Source: Vibrio cidicii (GTDB lineage: Bacteria; Pseudomonadota; Gammaproteobacteria; Enterobacterales; Vibrionaceae). Taken from it: a stretch of DNA of 64,000 nucleotides. The position numbers and the translations under genes were made by a program. The notes below the pieces were generated by a model, which was not told where the DNA came from, searched no databases, and worked only from the letters and a program-made list of their open reading frames with translations. The first letter of the stretch is position 1. Every line of letters starts with the position of its first letter. Of the stretch, positions 1 to 10,358 are shown one piece after another. The stretch covers positions 310,001 to 374,000 of the forward strand of contig NZ_CP046804.1 of NCBI RefSeq assembly GCF_009763805.1. Reading direction: 5' to 3'.

Positions 1-639
1 GTGGGTGGCGAAGGTTATTCCAGCTTCAAAGCCCTTGCGTGCTTCTGTGTAAGTGGCATTGGTGTGGCCAATTGACACTACGATTCCCGCTTGGGTCAGC
101 TTTTCGATGTGCTCAGGATCGTTGAGTTCTGGCGCTAGAGTGACTTTGGCGACAATGTCGGCATTCGCACAGATAAAGTCGATCATCTCGTTGTCAGAAT
201 TGCGAATGTAATCGACGCTATGGATGCCCTTTTTCATGACATTCAGATAAGGTCCTTCAAGGTGCAAACCCAGCGATTGATTCTGATACTGAGCGTGATA
301 GTCGCGAGCTGCCGTAATTGCAGCACGCATGTCCGCATCAGAAGAGGTGATTAGAGTGGGTAGGAAGCTGGTGCAGCCAGATTTCAGATTGGCTTTATGC
401 ATAATTTGCATAGTGTCTGCTGTGATTTCATCATTGAGCATCACACCACCGCAGCCGTTTAACTGCAGATCGATAAAACCCGGACTGACGTTTGCACCTG
501 CGAGATCTTTCTGTTCGATCTCTTGCGGCAAATCACTGGTGGGTAATACAGCTTTGATTAAACCGTTGTCGATGATGAGTGCATGTTCAGACAGAACATC
601 ACTTCCTGTATAAATTTTACAGTTAGTTAGCGCATACAT
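1..639 (-). CDS. nagA: N-acetylglucosamine-6-phosphate deacetylase, partial
   Basis: First 213 residues of NagA, cut by the window edge. The enzyme deacetylates GlcNAc-6-P to glucosamine-6-P in the cytoplasm, the first step after PTS uptake. The protein starts [12 protein letters not shown] and carries the amidohydrolase features [24 protein letters not shown] (metal-binding Glu) and SIGHTNATY. It aligns throughout with E. coli NagA. The ATG at 639 is preceded by an AAGGATT ribosome-binding stretch. It is divergent from nagE with a 492-bp regulatory gap, the usual Vibrio arrangement, so uptake and catabolism of chitin-derived GlcNAc are likely co-controlled. No frameshift is seen in the visible part. 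Confidence 0.96.
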   Translation of the reverse strand, partial: MYALTNCKIYTGSDVLSEHALIIDNGLIKAVLPTSDLPQEIEQKDLAGANVSPGFIDLQLNGCGGVMLNDEITADTMQIMHKANLKSGCTSFLPTLITSSDADMRAAITAARDYHAQYQNQSLGLHLEGPYLNVMKKGIHSVDYIRNSDNEMIDFICANADIVAKVTLAPELNDPEHIEKLTQAGIVVSIGHTNATYTEARKGFEAGITFATH

Positions 640-1000
640 GGTCAGCTAATCCTTATCAAATTGAGATTGAAATTCGGTCACTACTGGCATCTTTTTTTAG
701 GTTTACATCGATAATCAGAGACTTACTTTGTATCGCTGAATTAGCCAGTAATGTTGCAACAGCAAGCTGGTCTCGAGCAAATGGGCAAAGTGATAACGGG
801 CGATAAAGCTAGGATGTGCATGGTTATGGTGGTTGTTTTTCTACACGAAGTTACTATTTATATCTAGTCACTTATCCTGTTTGAATCCGTTGGTTTCACG
901 TGAGACGCAGCAGAATTTTACCGCGTAATTGCCATTTTTTTGAATGATAAAATAAGTTTTATGATCTCGCTAGCAAAATCCTTTTTTTGGGGCGAAAACT

Positions 1001-1016
1001 GGTGATTATGATCACA
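1001..1016. promoter_or_regulatory. CRP-like site upstream of nagE
   Basis: GGTGA-N6-TCACA matches the CRP consensus TGTGA-N6-TCACA at 9 of 10 arm positions. It lies 116 bp before the nagE start and 13 bp before a NagC-like palindrome, a CRP/NagC pairing known from E. coli nag control. The assignment is by motif only. Confidence 0.6.
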
Positions 1017-1028
1017 AACAATGAGGTT

Positions 1029-1050
1029 TTAATTTGCGGAGCAAAATTAA
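1029..1050. promoter_or_regulatory. NagC-like operator between nagA and nagE
   Basis: This is an inverted repeat with arms TTAATTTGC and GCAAAATTAA around a GGA centre. AT-rich outer arms around a GC core is the form of NagC (ROK-family repressor) operators. A second AT-rich palindrome (ATAAAA-taag-TTTTAT, 947-962) lies upstream and could be a partner site for looping. NagC binding is inferred, not shown. Confidence 0.5.
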
Positions 1051-1131
1051 TATCATAAACTGAACAGGACTAAATTGGACGACTAAAAAAAGTTGACCGA
1101 AAAAATGAAAATCCTATAGGGGGAACTTAAG

Positions 1132-2628
1132 GTGAATATTCTTGGATACTTTCAAAAAGTAGGCAAGGCGTTGATGGTACCTGTTGCCACATTGCCAGCC
1201 GCTGCAATATTAATGGGTATAGGTTACTGGTTAGACCCAACGGGTTGGGGCGCAAACAGTGCTGTTGCTGCATTTATGATCAAAGCTGGTGCCGCGATCA
1301 TCGATAACATGTCGGTGCTTTTTGCAATCGGTGTTGCTTATGGTATGTCAAAAGATAAAGACGGCGCTGCTGCACTGGCAGGTTTTGTCGGTTATACCGT
1401 TATTACCACTCTTCTCAGCCCTGGTTCTGTTGAAGCGATCGGCCTGGTAGCCGTTGATGACCCAGAAACTAAACTGGCTTTTGCTAAAGTAGGTAACCAG
1501 TTTATCGGTATTCTTTCTGGTATTGTTGCGGCAGAACTTTACAACCGTTACTACCAAGTCGAACTGCCTAAAGCATTGGCCTTCTTCTCAGGCAAGCGCT
1601 TAGTCCCAATCTTGACCTCTTTTGCAGGTATTCTACTTTCTTTCGTTCTAATGTACCTATGGCCAGTGATTTTCTCCGGTCTGATCCACTTTGGTGAAAG
1701 CATCACAGGTTTAGGTGAGGTGGGTTCTGGTCTGTATGGCTTCTTCAACCGTCTATTGATCCCAGTTGGTCTTCACCACGCACTGAACTCGGTATTCTGG
1801 TTCGATATGGCAGGCATCAATGACTTAGGCAACTGGTGGACACCAAACGCAATTGAAAAAGGTGTTGGTGTTGTCGGCGAAACAGGTCGCTACATGGCTG
1901 GCTTCTTCCCTGTGATGATGTTCGGTTTGCCTGGTGCTGCTCTAGCTATGTACCATACAGCGAAACCAGAAAATAAAGCGAAAGTTGCTTCTATCATGAT
2001 CGCTGCGGGCTTTGCTTCTTTCTTCACTGGTGTGACAGAGCCCCTAGAGTTCTCTTTCATGTTCCTAGCTCCTGCACTTTATGTTGTTCACGCGGCACTG
2101 ACTGGTATCTCGCTTTATATCGCTGACCTGATGAACTGGACCGCTGGTTTTGGTTTCTCTGCTGGTCTTGTGGATATGGTGTTGTCAGCGCAAAACCCAC
2201 TAGCGAACAAATGGTACATGCTGATTGTTCAAGGTTTCGTGTTCTTTGCTCTGTACTATGTGATTTTCCGCACTGCAATCGTGAAATTTGGCCTGAAAAC
2301 ACCGGGTCGTGAAGATGATGAAGGTACATCAGCTTCGAAAGTGACTGGCGCGAAAGAGTCTCACGTGTTGGCAAAACAGTACCTGAAAGCACTCGGTGGT
2401 CATGAGAACCTCACTAATATCGATGCATGTATCACCCGTCTACGTTTGTCAGTAAAAGATATGAGCATCATTGATGAGAAAACACTTAAAGCATTGGGTG
2501 CAATGGGTGTGGTCAAACTGGGTACCAATAACCTGCAAGTTATTCTTGGCCCTCTGGCAGAAATTGTTGCTGGTGAGATGAAAAATATCGGCGTGAACGA
2601 AGATTTATCAGAAGTCGTTCTACCTTAA
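1132..2628 (+). CDS. nagE: PTS N-acetylglucosamine transporter, EIIBC
   Basis: Imports GlcNAc and phosphorylates it to GlcNAc-6-P. The 498 residues hold an EIIC membrane domain (about 1-370, many hydrophobic helices, with the VTEPLEF signature) and a C-terminal EIIB domain (about 405-498) whose phosphocysteine is in NIDACITRLRL (Cys433). The EIIA domain fused in E. coli NagE (648 aa) is absent, so phosphate is presumably supplied by a separate EIIA, probably the glucose-type Crr. The start is GTG at 1132, with an AGGGGGA ribosome-binding site just upstream. It is divergent from nagA and ends at a strong terminator. Confidence 0.94.
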   Translation: MNILGYFQKVGKALMVPVATLPAAAILMGIGYWLDPTGWGANSAVAAFMIKAGAAIIDNMSVLFAIGVAYGMSKDKDGAAALAGFVGYTVITTLLSPGSVEAIGLVAVDDPETKLAFAKVGNQFIGILSGIVAAELYNRYYQVELPKALAFFSGKRLVPILTSFAGILLSFVLMYLWPVIFSGLIHFGESITGLGEVGSGLYGFFNRLLIPVGLHHALNSVFWFDMAGINDLGNWWTPNAIEKGVGVVGETGRYMAGFFPVMMFGLPGAALAMYHTAKPENKAKVASIMIAAGFASFFTGVTEPLEFSFMFLAPALYVVHAALTGISLYIADLMNWTAGFGFSAGLVDMVLSAQNPLANKWYMLIVQGFVFFALYYVIFRTAIVKFGLKTPGREDDEGTSASKVTGAKESHVLAKQYLKALGGHENLTNIDACITRLRLSVKDMSIIDEKTLKALGAMGVVKLGTNNLQVILGPLAEIVAGEMKNIGVNEDLSEVVLP

Positions 2629-2653
2629 TGTCGCGACCTAACGTGTCATTTTA

Positions 2654-2675
2654 AGCCTCCTTCGGGAGGCTTTTT
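2654..2675 (+). terminator. Rho-independent terminator of nagE
   Basis: The stem AGCCTCC / GGAGGCT closes a TTCG tetraloop and is followed by a T run, 26 bp after the nagE stop. Confidence 0.9.
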
Positions 2676-2854
2676 CTATTGTTCGTAGCTTTCTCCGCCA
2701 GTTGATGGCAAATAATCGCAATTAAGCGCGAGAACGTATTGTCTATTCGTGCAGAATTGTGGATCATTGATAGCAGTTTGCTCTGAATATTATCTCCTTA
2801 ATTCAGAGCTAAGTTTTCTCTGAACAATACTAAAACAAACTTGAGGTGCTTTAG

Positions 2855-4526
<1,672 letters not shown>

Positions 4527-4549
4527 CTTCGTTGTTCTGCAAGCATAAT

Positions 4550-4576
4550 AAAAGACCAGCGCAATGCTGGTCTTTT
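4550..4576. terminator. Terminator after glnS, bidirectional form
   Basis: The stem AAAAGACCAGC / GCTGGTCTTTT surrounds a 5-nt loop 24 bp after the restored glnS stop. The A run and T run let it work in both directions, toward glnS and toward fur. Confidence 0.85.
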
Positions 4577-4596
4577 AGTCTCAATGTGTCTAATAA

Positions 4597-4625
4597 AAAA
4601 GCCGACTTTTATTGGTCAGCTTTTA
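4597..4625 (-). terminator. Possible terminator of fur
   Basis: An imperfect stem (AAGC-c-GAC / GTC-a-GCTT) is followed on the minus strand by a T run, just beyond the fur stop. It is weaker than the neighbouring glnS hairpin, which may serve both genes. Confidence 0.45.
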
Positions 4626-4638
4626 TCAACATTTGCTA

Positions 4639-5088
4639 TCAACTCTTGCGCTTGTGTGCGTCAGGGTTGGTTTTACATGAACCGTCTGCGCATTTACCGT
4701 ACAAGTATAAACTGTGGTTAGTCAGTTGGACGTTGTACGCGGCGGCGATCTCTTTCTGACGCTCTTCGATGAGGTCATCAGAAAACTCAATCACTTCCCC
4801 ACAATCAAGACAAACGAGATGGTCGTGATGATGCTGGGTGGAAAGTTCGAAAACCGATTTACCACCTTCAAAGTGATGGCGAGTGACAATACCGGCATCA
4901 TCGAATTGGTTCAACACCCGATATACTGTCGCAAGACCTATCTCTTCGCCAAGATCAATCAGCTTTTTATAAAGGTCTTCAGCACTGATGTGTTGGCAAT
5001 CTGGTTGCTGTAGTACTTCTAAAATTTTTAGCCTTGGAAGGGTAACTTTAAGCCCTGCATCCTTAAGCGCTTGGTTGTTGTCTGACAT
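4639..5088 (-). CDS. fur: Ferric uptake regulator Fur
   Basis: Iron-dependent repressor of 149 residues. It has an N-terminal winged helix (to about 82) with recognition helix GLATVYRVLNQF, the His-rich metal site HHHDH (86-90) and the CxxC pair Cys93/Cys96. I chose the ATG at 5088 (MSDNNQALKDAG), the family start. An in-frame ATG upstream would add 18 residues foreign to Fur. It is divergent from a DUF4442 gene. A Fur-like box occurs in front of feoA in this same window, a probable target. Confidence 0.96.
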   Translation of the reverse strand: MSDNNQALKDAGLKVTLPRLKILEVLQQPDCQHISAEDLYKKLIDLGEEIGLATVYRVLNQFDDAGIVTRHHFEGGKSVFELSTQHHHDHLVCLDCGEVIEFSDDLIEERQKEIAAAYNVQLTNHSLYLYGKCADGSCKTNPDAHKRKS

Positions 5089-5281
5089 ATACTTTCCCGT
5101 CGATGATCTGCCGCAGAGTACAGAATTCAATATTCCGATCATTATAGGTGAACCCGTCCTAACAATAAACCACGAACTTCAAAGGGTTACTAGAATCTTT
5201 TTGTAAATTGTGGCTGGCTCGCTTATATTGCTCGTCAGACCAGTTACAAGTTGTTAACAATGGAACTCAAGCAGGACAGCG

Positions 5282-5785
5282 ATGAACAAGCAACTCGCCA
5301 AGATCTATAAACCAGGAATCGTCAAATTTGCCCTCAATATCTGGCCGCCATTTTGGGGCGCAGGCATACGAATTTTGCGTATTAGCGACGACTTTCGTAC
5401 CGTCGATATGAAACTTAAACTACGCTGGTGGAATAAAAATGCCAACCGCACCCAATATGGTGGCAGCATTTTTTCTCTCACTGACCCTGTTTACTCACTG
5501 ATGCTGATGGGCATCTTAGGCGAGGAGTATTATGTGTGGGACAAAGAAGCGAGCATCAATTTTATCAAGCCGGGGCAGAGCGATCTTTTTGCTCAATTCG
5601 AGATAACCCAAGCCATGCTGGACGAGATTTATGCCGTAACGCGTCATGGTGACAAGTGCTTTCCCGAGTTTATCATTCATGTCAAAGATGCGAAGGGCTC
5701 GGTGGTATCCGAGGTGCATCGTAAGCTGTATGTTCGGAAAAAACCGAAATATCGCGAGCAACTTGAAGAGCAGCAACAGAGTTAG
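5282..5785 (+). CDS. DUF4442 (hotdog-fold) protein
   Basis: A 167-residue cytoplasmic protein of the DUF4442 family, related to hotdog thioesterases such as the PaaI/YiiD type. It has the family's YGGSIFSLTDPVYSLMLM helix and a basic C-terminus. No experimentally defined substrate is known to me, so a thioesterase-like role is inference from fold. The start is ATG 5282, preceded by a GGACAGCG stretch. Its 3' end overlaps the convergent LysR gene by 4 bp. It could be involved in acyl-CoA chemistry, but the context (fur, lrgAB regulator) does not say. Confidence 0.75.
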   Translation: MNKQLAKIYKPGIVKFALNIWPPFWGAGIRILRISDDFRTVDMKLKLRWWNKNANRTQYGGSIFSLTDPVYSLMLMGILGEEYYVWDKEASINFIKPGQSDLFAQFEITQAMLDEIYAVTRHGDKCFPEFIIHVKDAKGSVVSEVHRKLYVRKKPKYREQLEEQQQS

Positions 5786-6672
5786 CTATCCGTCGTCAGT
5801 ACGTAGTCACGACATAGTTGCAGCCAAGCTTCACTGGTTTTTGATAGGTAGCGGTTACGATGCCAAACGACACCTAAACGCCAGTCAATTCCGGGTTGTA
5901 TTGGTAACACTAATACACCTTCGGTGTGATTTCGTTCGCACAATGGTGCAGGTAAAAAGCACACCCCTGTGCCACTTTTCACCAGTGCGACGAGAAAATC
6001 CCACTGACTGCTGCGCGCAGCAACCTGAGGTTCGAATCCTGCTTCATGACAGCGCGAAAAAATGTGTTCACTGAGAGTGAACTCCGATGTGTAAAGGTAC
6101 AAGGGCTCATTATAGAGATCGACCCATCGGACATTCTGCTGTGCCTGCCAGTTGCTATTTTCTGGCACAACAGCGTGAATCGGATAGTTGTCCAGTTCAA
6201 TGCTTTGCAGCTCGCTACTAATCTGTGGTGACAACATGGTCATGGCCACATCGATCTCTCCATTGAGTAAAGCTTGCTCAATTTTACGCCCGCCATACTC
6301 AACGACAGTCAGCTCAACGTTTGGGTAGCATTGTCGATATTGGCGAAACAGTCCGGCGTAGAGGTGGCCAACCATAGGGGGGATCCCTAAGCGCAAATGG
6401 CCACGTTGTAACTGATCCAGATCCATCAACTCGGCTTCCAGTTCATTCATCTGAGTGAGCACGACTTGGGCTCGCTGATAGACGATCTCACCAGCCTCAG
6501 TGAGCCAAAACCGCCGTCCTTCGCGATGCAATAGTGGTTGGCCAAGTTCGCTCTCTAAATTGCGAATCATCTTACTGATGGTTGGCTGGGTAACGAACAT
6601 TCGCTCGGAAGCCTTAGTGAAGCTTTGCTGTCGCACCAATTCCACAAAATAGCGCAAACCTCTAATGTCCAT
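5782..6672 (-). CDS. LysR-family regulator divergent from lrgAB
   Basis: Typical LTTR. The N-terminal helix-turn-helix (about 1-60, QQSFTKASERMFVTQPTISKMIRNLE) is followed by a periplasmic-binding-like effector domain. It is divergent from lrgA/lrgB with a 121-bp gap, the same arrangement as CidR/YwbI regulators of holin-like operons. It therefore probably controls lrgAB, perhaps in response to overflow metabolites, as known for CidR and acetate. I prefer ATG 6672 (MDIRGLRYF, family start). ATG 6684 would add MRGD and lacks a better ribosome-binding site. Confidence 0.85.
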   Translation of the reverse strand: MDIRGLRYFVELVRQQSFTKASERMFVTQPTISKMIRNLESELGQPLLHREGRRFWLTEAGEIVYQRAQVVLTQMNELEAELMDLDQLQRGHLRLGIPPMVGHLYAGLFRQYRQCYPNVELTVVEYGGRKIEQALLNGEIDVAMTMLSPQISSELQSIELDNYPIHAVVPENSNWQAQQNVRWVDLYNEPLYLYTSEFTLSEHIFSRCHEAGFEPQVAARSSQWDFLVALVKSGTGVCFLPAPLCERNHTEGVLVLPIQPGIDWRLGVVWHRNRYLSKTSEAWLQLCRDYVLTTDS

Positions 6673-6793
6673 ATCTCCTCGCATAAAAAAGAGTATGCCA
6701 AGTTGGCATGAAAATAATAATTTAAAGTCATTTTATGCAGGTTTTGAGCTTGAATACAATGTGATTAATCTCTCTATTTTCAAAGTGAATCAC

Positions 6794-7210
6794 ATGGTGA
6801 AACTCAAAAATGGCTTAAAAATTTGGCTGCAGGTCGTTATGCTGTCGCTGATCTGGTTTGCGGCGGATACGCTTGTGCGTCTGTTTAACTTGCCACTGCC
6901 TGCCAATCTCACTGGCATGCTGCTTTTGCTTCTTTTACTGTTTAGTCGGATGGTCAAGATTGAGTGGCTGCGTCTTGGTGCTAGCTGGCTCTTGGCGGAA
7001 ATGTTGCTGTTTTTTGTCCCTGCGGTTGTGGTGGTGGTCAACTATCAAGAGATGATGAAGCAAGAGGGAGTGAAAATTGCCTTGGTACTGGTCATCAGCA
7101 CGTCTCTGGTGATTGCAGTCACCGCTTGGGTGGTGGATAAAACTCATCGCCTAGAGCGCCTTTTAGCCCTACGCAGGCGCCGTGCCTCTTATGTTACAAG
7201 AGGGCACTAA
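6794..7210 (+). CDS. lrgA: Holin-like protein LrgA/CidA family
   Basis: A small integral membrane protein of 138 residues with four hydrophobic segments (IWLQVVMLSLIWFAA; LTGMLLLLLLLF; LLFFVPAVVVVV; IALVLVISTSLVIAV). The family modulates murein hydrolase activity and export of pyruvate-like metabolites with LrgB. The frame is open further upstream, but the protein homology begins at MVKLKNGLKIW, so I place the start at ATG 6794. The lrgB start lies 2 bp after its stop, so the two genes are translationally close. Confidence 0.85.
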   Translation: MVKLKNGLKIWLQVVMLSLIWFAADTLVRLFNLPLPANLTGMLLLLLLLFSRMVKIEWLRLGASWLLAEMLLFFVPAVVVVVNYQEMMKQEGVKIALVLVISTSLVIAVTAWVVDKTHRLERLLALRRRRASYVTRGH

Positions 7211-7211
7211 T

Positions 7212-7914
7212 ATGGAATTGACTATTTCTACTCCCGTGCTGAGTGCAATCTGCTTTGTTTTGACACTTTTGCTCTATTACGCAAGCAAATATCTTTATCG
7301 CAGACGGCCTAGCTTGCTGTTAATGCCCCTCTTGTTGGCCCCGCTGCTTTTGGTGGTGATGGTGACGGGGTTGCATATTCCTTATCAAACCTATATGGCT
7401 GATTCACAGTGGCTACTTTGGTTACTTGGGCCAGCGACGGTTGCTTTTGCCATCCCTGTGTACGACAACCGAGTCTTGATTAAGCAGCATTGGCTGTCGC
7501 TGACAGTAGGTGTGTTGGTGTCGGTGGTTGTCGCGGTCGGCAGTACGGTTGCGTTGGCGCGTTTATTCTCTCTCCCTGAGTTGCTGCAACGCAGTTTAGC
7601 AATGCGATCCATTACTACGCCGTTTGCCGTTGAAGCGACCAAAGTCATCGGCGGGCAAAGTGAACTTGCTGCGCTGTTTGTCGTCTTGACTGGCGTGATC
7701 GGGATGGCTATGGGAGAGATCATTCTAACAAGTTTGGCCATTCGTTTCTCGGCTGAGCAAAGGGGCAAGTTTAGGAGCCTCAGCCCATGGCGCGGGTACC
7801 GCGAAAGCGTATCAGTTAGGAAGTTCGGAGGGGGTGGTATCCAGTGTGGTTATGATGTTGTCTGGTATGGTGACTGTACTGCTCGCCCCTTGGATTGGTC
7901 ACTTGCTTTGGTAA
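7212..7914 (+). CDS. lrgB: LrgB/CidB family membrane protein (frameshifted in this sequence)
   Basis: Partner of LrgA: a polytopic protein of about 233 residues once the frame is restored. The as-given frame runs into foreign sequence after LTSLAIR and ends at 7955. The next frame continues LSKGASLGASAHGAGTAKAYQLG...GHLLW, ending at 7912-7914, which is the conserved LrgB C-terminus (the SHGxGTA helix). Removing one T in GTTTC at 7744-7748 joins the frames as AIRSRLSKGAS. The start is ATG 7212, just after lrgA; an in-frame ATG inside lrgA (7182) is not needed. Confidence 0.88.
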
Positions 7915-7923
7915 AACGCAAAG

Positions 7924-7951
7924 CAAAAAAATCCCCTGTCGAAACAGGGGA
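7924..7951 (-). terminator. Terminator of fldA
   Basis: TCCCCTGT-cgaa-ACAGGGGA with a T run on the minus strand, directly behind fldA. It also sits at the end of convergent lrgB. Confidence 0.88.
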
Positions 7952-7957
7952 CTGATA

Positions 7958-8491
7958 TCAATCTTCTAGCTCTGCGAGGCACATCTCTTCATAGATCTGC
8001 TCAACCCAGTTTTTCACGCGAGACTCGGTCAGTTCTGGCTGACGATCTTCATCGATGCAAAGGCCAATGAACTTGCTATTGTCGCCTTCAACCAGTGCTT
8101 TCGACGCTTCGAACTCATAGCTTTCTGTTGAAGTATGGCCCAAAATCGTGCCACCTTTTGACTCAACGATATCGCGTACGGTACCCATAGCATCACAGAA
8201 GTATTCTGCGTAGTCTTCTTGATCGCCACAGCCGAAAATCGCCACCAGCTTGGTTGAGAAGTCGATTTGCTCTAACTCCGGGAAAAAATCATCCCAGTCA
8301 CATTGAGCTTCGCCGTAGTACCACGTAGGAATGCCAAGCAGCAGCAGATCGAAATTATCGATGTCTTCTTTGCTGCTCTTTGCAATGTCTTGTACGTGAA
8401 CGAGTTTTTTACCTAGTTGCTTTTGAATCATCTTAGCAACGGCTTCAGTATTACCTGTGTCGCTACCGAAGAAGATACCTACACTTGCCAT
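7958..8491 (-). CDS. fldA: Flavodoxin FldA
   Basis: FMN-carrying low-potential electron carrier in the cytoplasm, 177 residues. The phosphate-binding loop is GSDTGNTEAVA (from residue 9), followed by the flavin-stacking regions GIPTWYYGEAQCDWDDF and FGCGDQEDYAEYFCDA, all typical of long-chain flavodoxins. I use ATG 8491 (MASVGIFFGSDTG). The frame is open upstream to 8653, but that extension has no family counterpart. It lies 49 bp behind the DUF2788 gene on the same strand and ends at a hairpin. Confidence 0.95.
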   Translation of the reverse strand: MASVGIFFGSDTGNTEAVAKMIQKQLGKKLVHVQDIAKSSKEDIDNFDLLLLGIPTWYYGEAQCDWDDFFPELEQIDFSTKLVAIFGCGDQEDYAEYFCDAMGTVRDIVESKGGTILGHTSTESYEFEASKALVEGDNSKFIGLCIDEDRQPELTESRVKNWVEQIYEEMCLAELED

Positions 8492-8540
8492 AGAGTTTAT
8501 ACCTTTGATTATGTCTGTTGTGGCACGAAACCTGACGGAT

Positions 8541-8762
8541 TTAACCCAAACCAGTGCCTTCCCAGCTAAGCTGAATAAGCCCTTTTGCGATAAAACCAGC
8601 ACAGCCAAGGAAAAGTACCAACCATACAATACGACGACCAAAAACGGGAACATTGCCTTGTTTCAACACATCTTTAATGGCCATACCAATAAGAAAGAAG
8701 ATAGACGCAAAAAGAAGGTCGAGTCCAATCGATTCCAGCATGTTCATGTAGTCGTAAAGCAT
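8541..8762 (-). CDS. DUF2788 small membrane protein
   Basis: A 73-residue protein with two predicted membrane helices (LDLLFASIFFLIGMAI and IVWLVLFLGCAGFIAKGLI) separated by a short basic loop, matching the DUF2788 family found beside fldA in vibrios. The function is unknown. The start is ATG 8762 (MLYDYMNMLESIG), 4 bp after an AAGGGA ribosome-binding site. An upstream ATG at 8780 would place that site inside the gene. Confidence 0.78.
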   Translation of the reverse strand: MLYDYMNMLESIGLDLLFASIFFLIGMAIKDVLKQGNVPVFGRRIVWLVLFLGCAGFIAKGLIQLSWEGTGLG

Positions 8763-8874
8763 GATGTCCCTTAGTGCCAATTTAGCTTGCGCGCACTATA
8801 TCACTGTTGGACAACAAAGTTAATGCACGCAGCACCTGCGAAGGCCAATAAAATGACGTCACTTTTCTGATTTG

Positions 8875-9642
8875 TTAACTGACAATAAATTTTCGGATCG
8901 CACGTAAAACTTCTGCCGGTTTTTCAGCATGCAGCCAGTGCCCCGTATTGGCAATCACATGCGCTTTTGCCTGTGTGAACTGCTGCACAACGGCCGCCTG
9001 ATGTTCATTCTGCAGATAGGGAGAATCGCCCCCTTTGACAAACAGTGTTGGGATCTCGGTCGGTGGGATAGGCTGCCAGCCTAGAATGGCATCGTAGTTG
9101 TTGATCAGTGAGTCAACATTGAAGCGCCACGCGAGATGGCCGTCTTGATTGTAAAGCGATTTGGCAAGGAATTGCCTGACCCCATCCAAAGTAATGTGCT
9201 TGGCAAGTAAATCAAGCGCTTGGCTGCGGCTGGTCGGCTTATGCTGAATCACCGAATGTAACCCTTGGAACACATTGTCATGGCGTCTGACTTGATAGGC
9301 GACTGGTGCCATGTCCAAAACGATGAGCTGTGAGACAATTTGTGGTGCCATGGCGGCCAATTTCATCGCTACCTTGCCTCCCATTGAGTGGCCAATCACG
9401 ATTGCATGGTCAATCGAAAGCGCCTCCATTGTGCTGAGCACATCTTGCGCCATGAGTTGGTAATCATGCTGCGGGCTGTGGAAGGAGAGGCCGTGGTTAC
9501 GGAGATCCAAACTAAGGACTCGGTGATCTGCAACCAGATCTCGGGCAAGCAGGCCAAGGTTACTTAAACTGCCAAATAAGCCGTGAAGTAAAACAATGGT
9601 TTGTCCTTCACCTTCAAGTTTGTAGTTGAGCAATGATGACAT
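8875..9642 (-). CDS. ybfF: Alpha/beta hydrolase, YbfF-type esterase
   Basis: A 255-residue cytoplasmic hydrolase resembling E. coli YbfF (acyl-CoA/ester hydrolase in vitro). It shows the oxyanion region LLHGLFGS, the nucleophile elbow GHSMGG (Ser86) and the catalytic His in NTGHWLHAEKP. The gene is divergent from seqA with a 92-bp gap, the same neighbour pair as in E. coli. The physiological substrate is not established. Confidence 0.9.
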   Translation of the reverse strand: MSSLLNYKLEGEGQTIVLLHGLFGSLSNLGLLARDLVADHRVLSLDLRNHGLSFHSPQHDYQLMAQDVLSTMEALSIDHAIVIGHSMGGKVAMKLAAMAPQIVSQLIVLDMAPVAYQVRRHDNVFQGLHSVIQHKPTSRSQALDLLAKHITLDGVRQFLAKSLYNQDGHLAWRFNVDSLINNYDAILGWQPIPPTEIPTLFVKGGDSPYLQNEHQAAVVQQFTQAKAHVIANTGHWLHAEKPAEVLRAIRKFIVS

Positions 9643-9734
9643 TTTATCTTATTCGTGATGGGTTTAACGTGGAGTATCCGAAAGGATCTCGTTATAATCC
9701 CCCAGAGTTTAAACATTGAGATTGTGAAAAGCGA

Positions 9735-10268
9735 ATGAAAACAATTGAGGTTGATGAGGATCTGTACCGTTTTATTGCAAGTCAAACCCAACACATTGGT
9801 GAAAGTGCGTCGGACATTCTACGCCGCTTGTTGAATGTGGATGGTAAACAGATCGTCATTACACAAGTTGCTGAACCTAAAGGTATTGTAGTTAGCAAAG
9901 ATGCAGGTAAAGCCTCTCAGGTGGACGGTGTAAAGGAGATGCGCTCGCTGTTGATATCCGACGAGTTTGCCTCATTAACGAAAGCGATTGACCGCTTTAT
10001 GTTGGTTCTAACGACTTTGCACCGTATCAACCCTGAAAGTTTTGCTCAGGCGACCAAAGTGAAGGGTCGTAAGCGCGTTTACTTTGCCGATAATGAAGCG
10101 ACGCTGCTGGAAAACGGCAATACCACCAAACCTAAAGCGATTCCACATACGGGCTTTTGGGTCATCACTAACAACAATACCAGTCGCAAACGGCAGATGG
10201 TGGAACAGGTGATGACGCATATGGAATTTCAGCCGGATTTAATTGAAAAAGTAACAGGGTCGATATAA
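9735..10268 (+). CDS. seqA: Replication-initiation negative regulator SeqA
   Basis: Binds hemimethylated GATC sites and sequesters new origins. The 177 residues contain an N-terminal oligomerisation domain (MKTIEVDEDLYRFIASQ, about 1-35), a linker and a C-terminal DNA-binding domain with the TNNNTSRKRQMVEQVM recognition segment. A TATAAT -10 element at 9693-9698 is a plausible promoter. It lies upstream of pgm with a terminator between them. Confidence 0.94.
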   Translation: MKTIEVDEDLYRFIASQTQHIGESASDILRRLLNVDGKQIVITQVAEPKGIVVSKDAGKASQVDGVKEMRSLLISDEFASLTKAIDRFMLVLTTLHRINPESFAQATKVKGRKRVYFADNEATLLENGNTTKPKAIPHTGFWVITNNNTSRKRQMVEQVMTHMEFQPDLIEKVTGSI

Positions 10269-10280
10269 GAAACCTGATAG

Positions 10281-10326
10281 AAGCCTCATAATGCGCACAG
10301 TGATGCCGATATTATGAGGCTTTTTT
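10281..10326 (+). terminator. Terminator after seqA
   Basis: A 12-bp stem AAGCCTCATAAT / ATTATGAGGCTT with an 18-nt loop and T run, between seqA and pgm. Confidence 0.88.
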
Positions 10327-10358
10327 GTTTGATTAATTTTTAAGAAAGGATGTCAATA

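Noticed and set aside
329..613. Open frame on the plus strand opposite nagA
   Set aside because: It is antisense to a well-conserved NagA coding region and has no ribosome-binding site or recognisable product.
5110..5150. Fur autoregulatory box upstream of fur
   Set aside because: The GATCATTATA stretch matches only part of the 19-bp consensus, so I do not list it as a site.
4714..5206. Plus-strand open frames opposite fur
   Set aside because: They are shadows of the fur coding frame with no homology.
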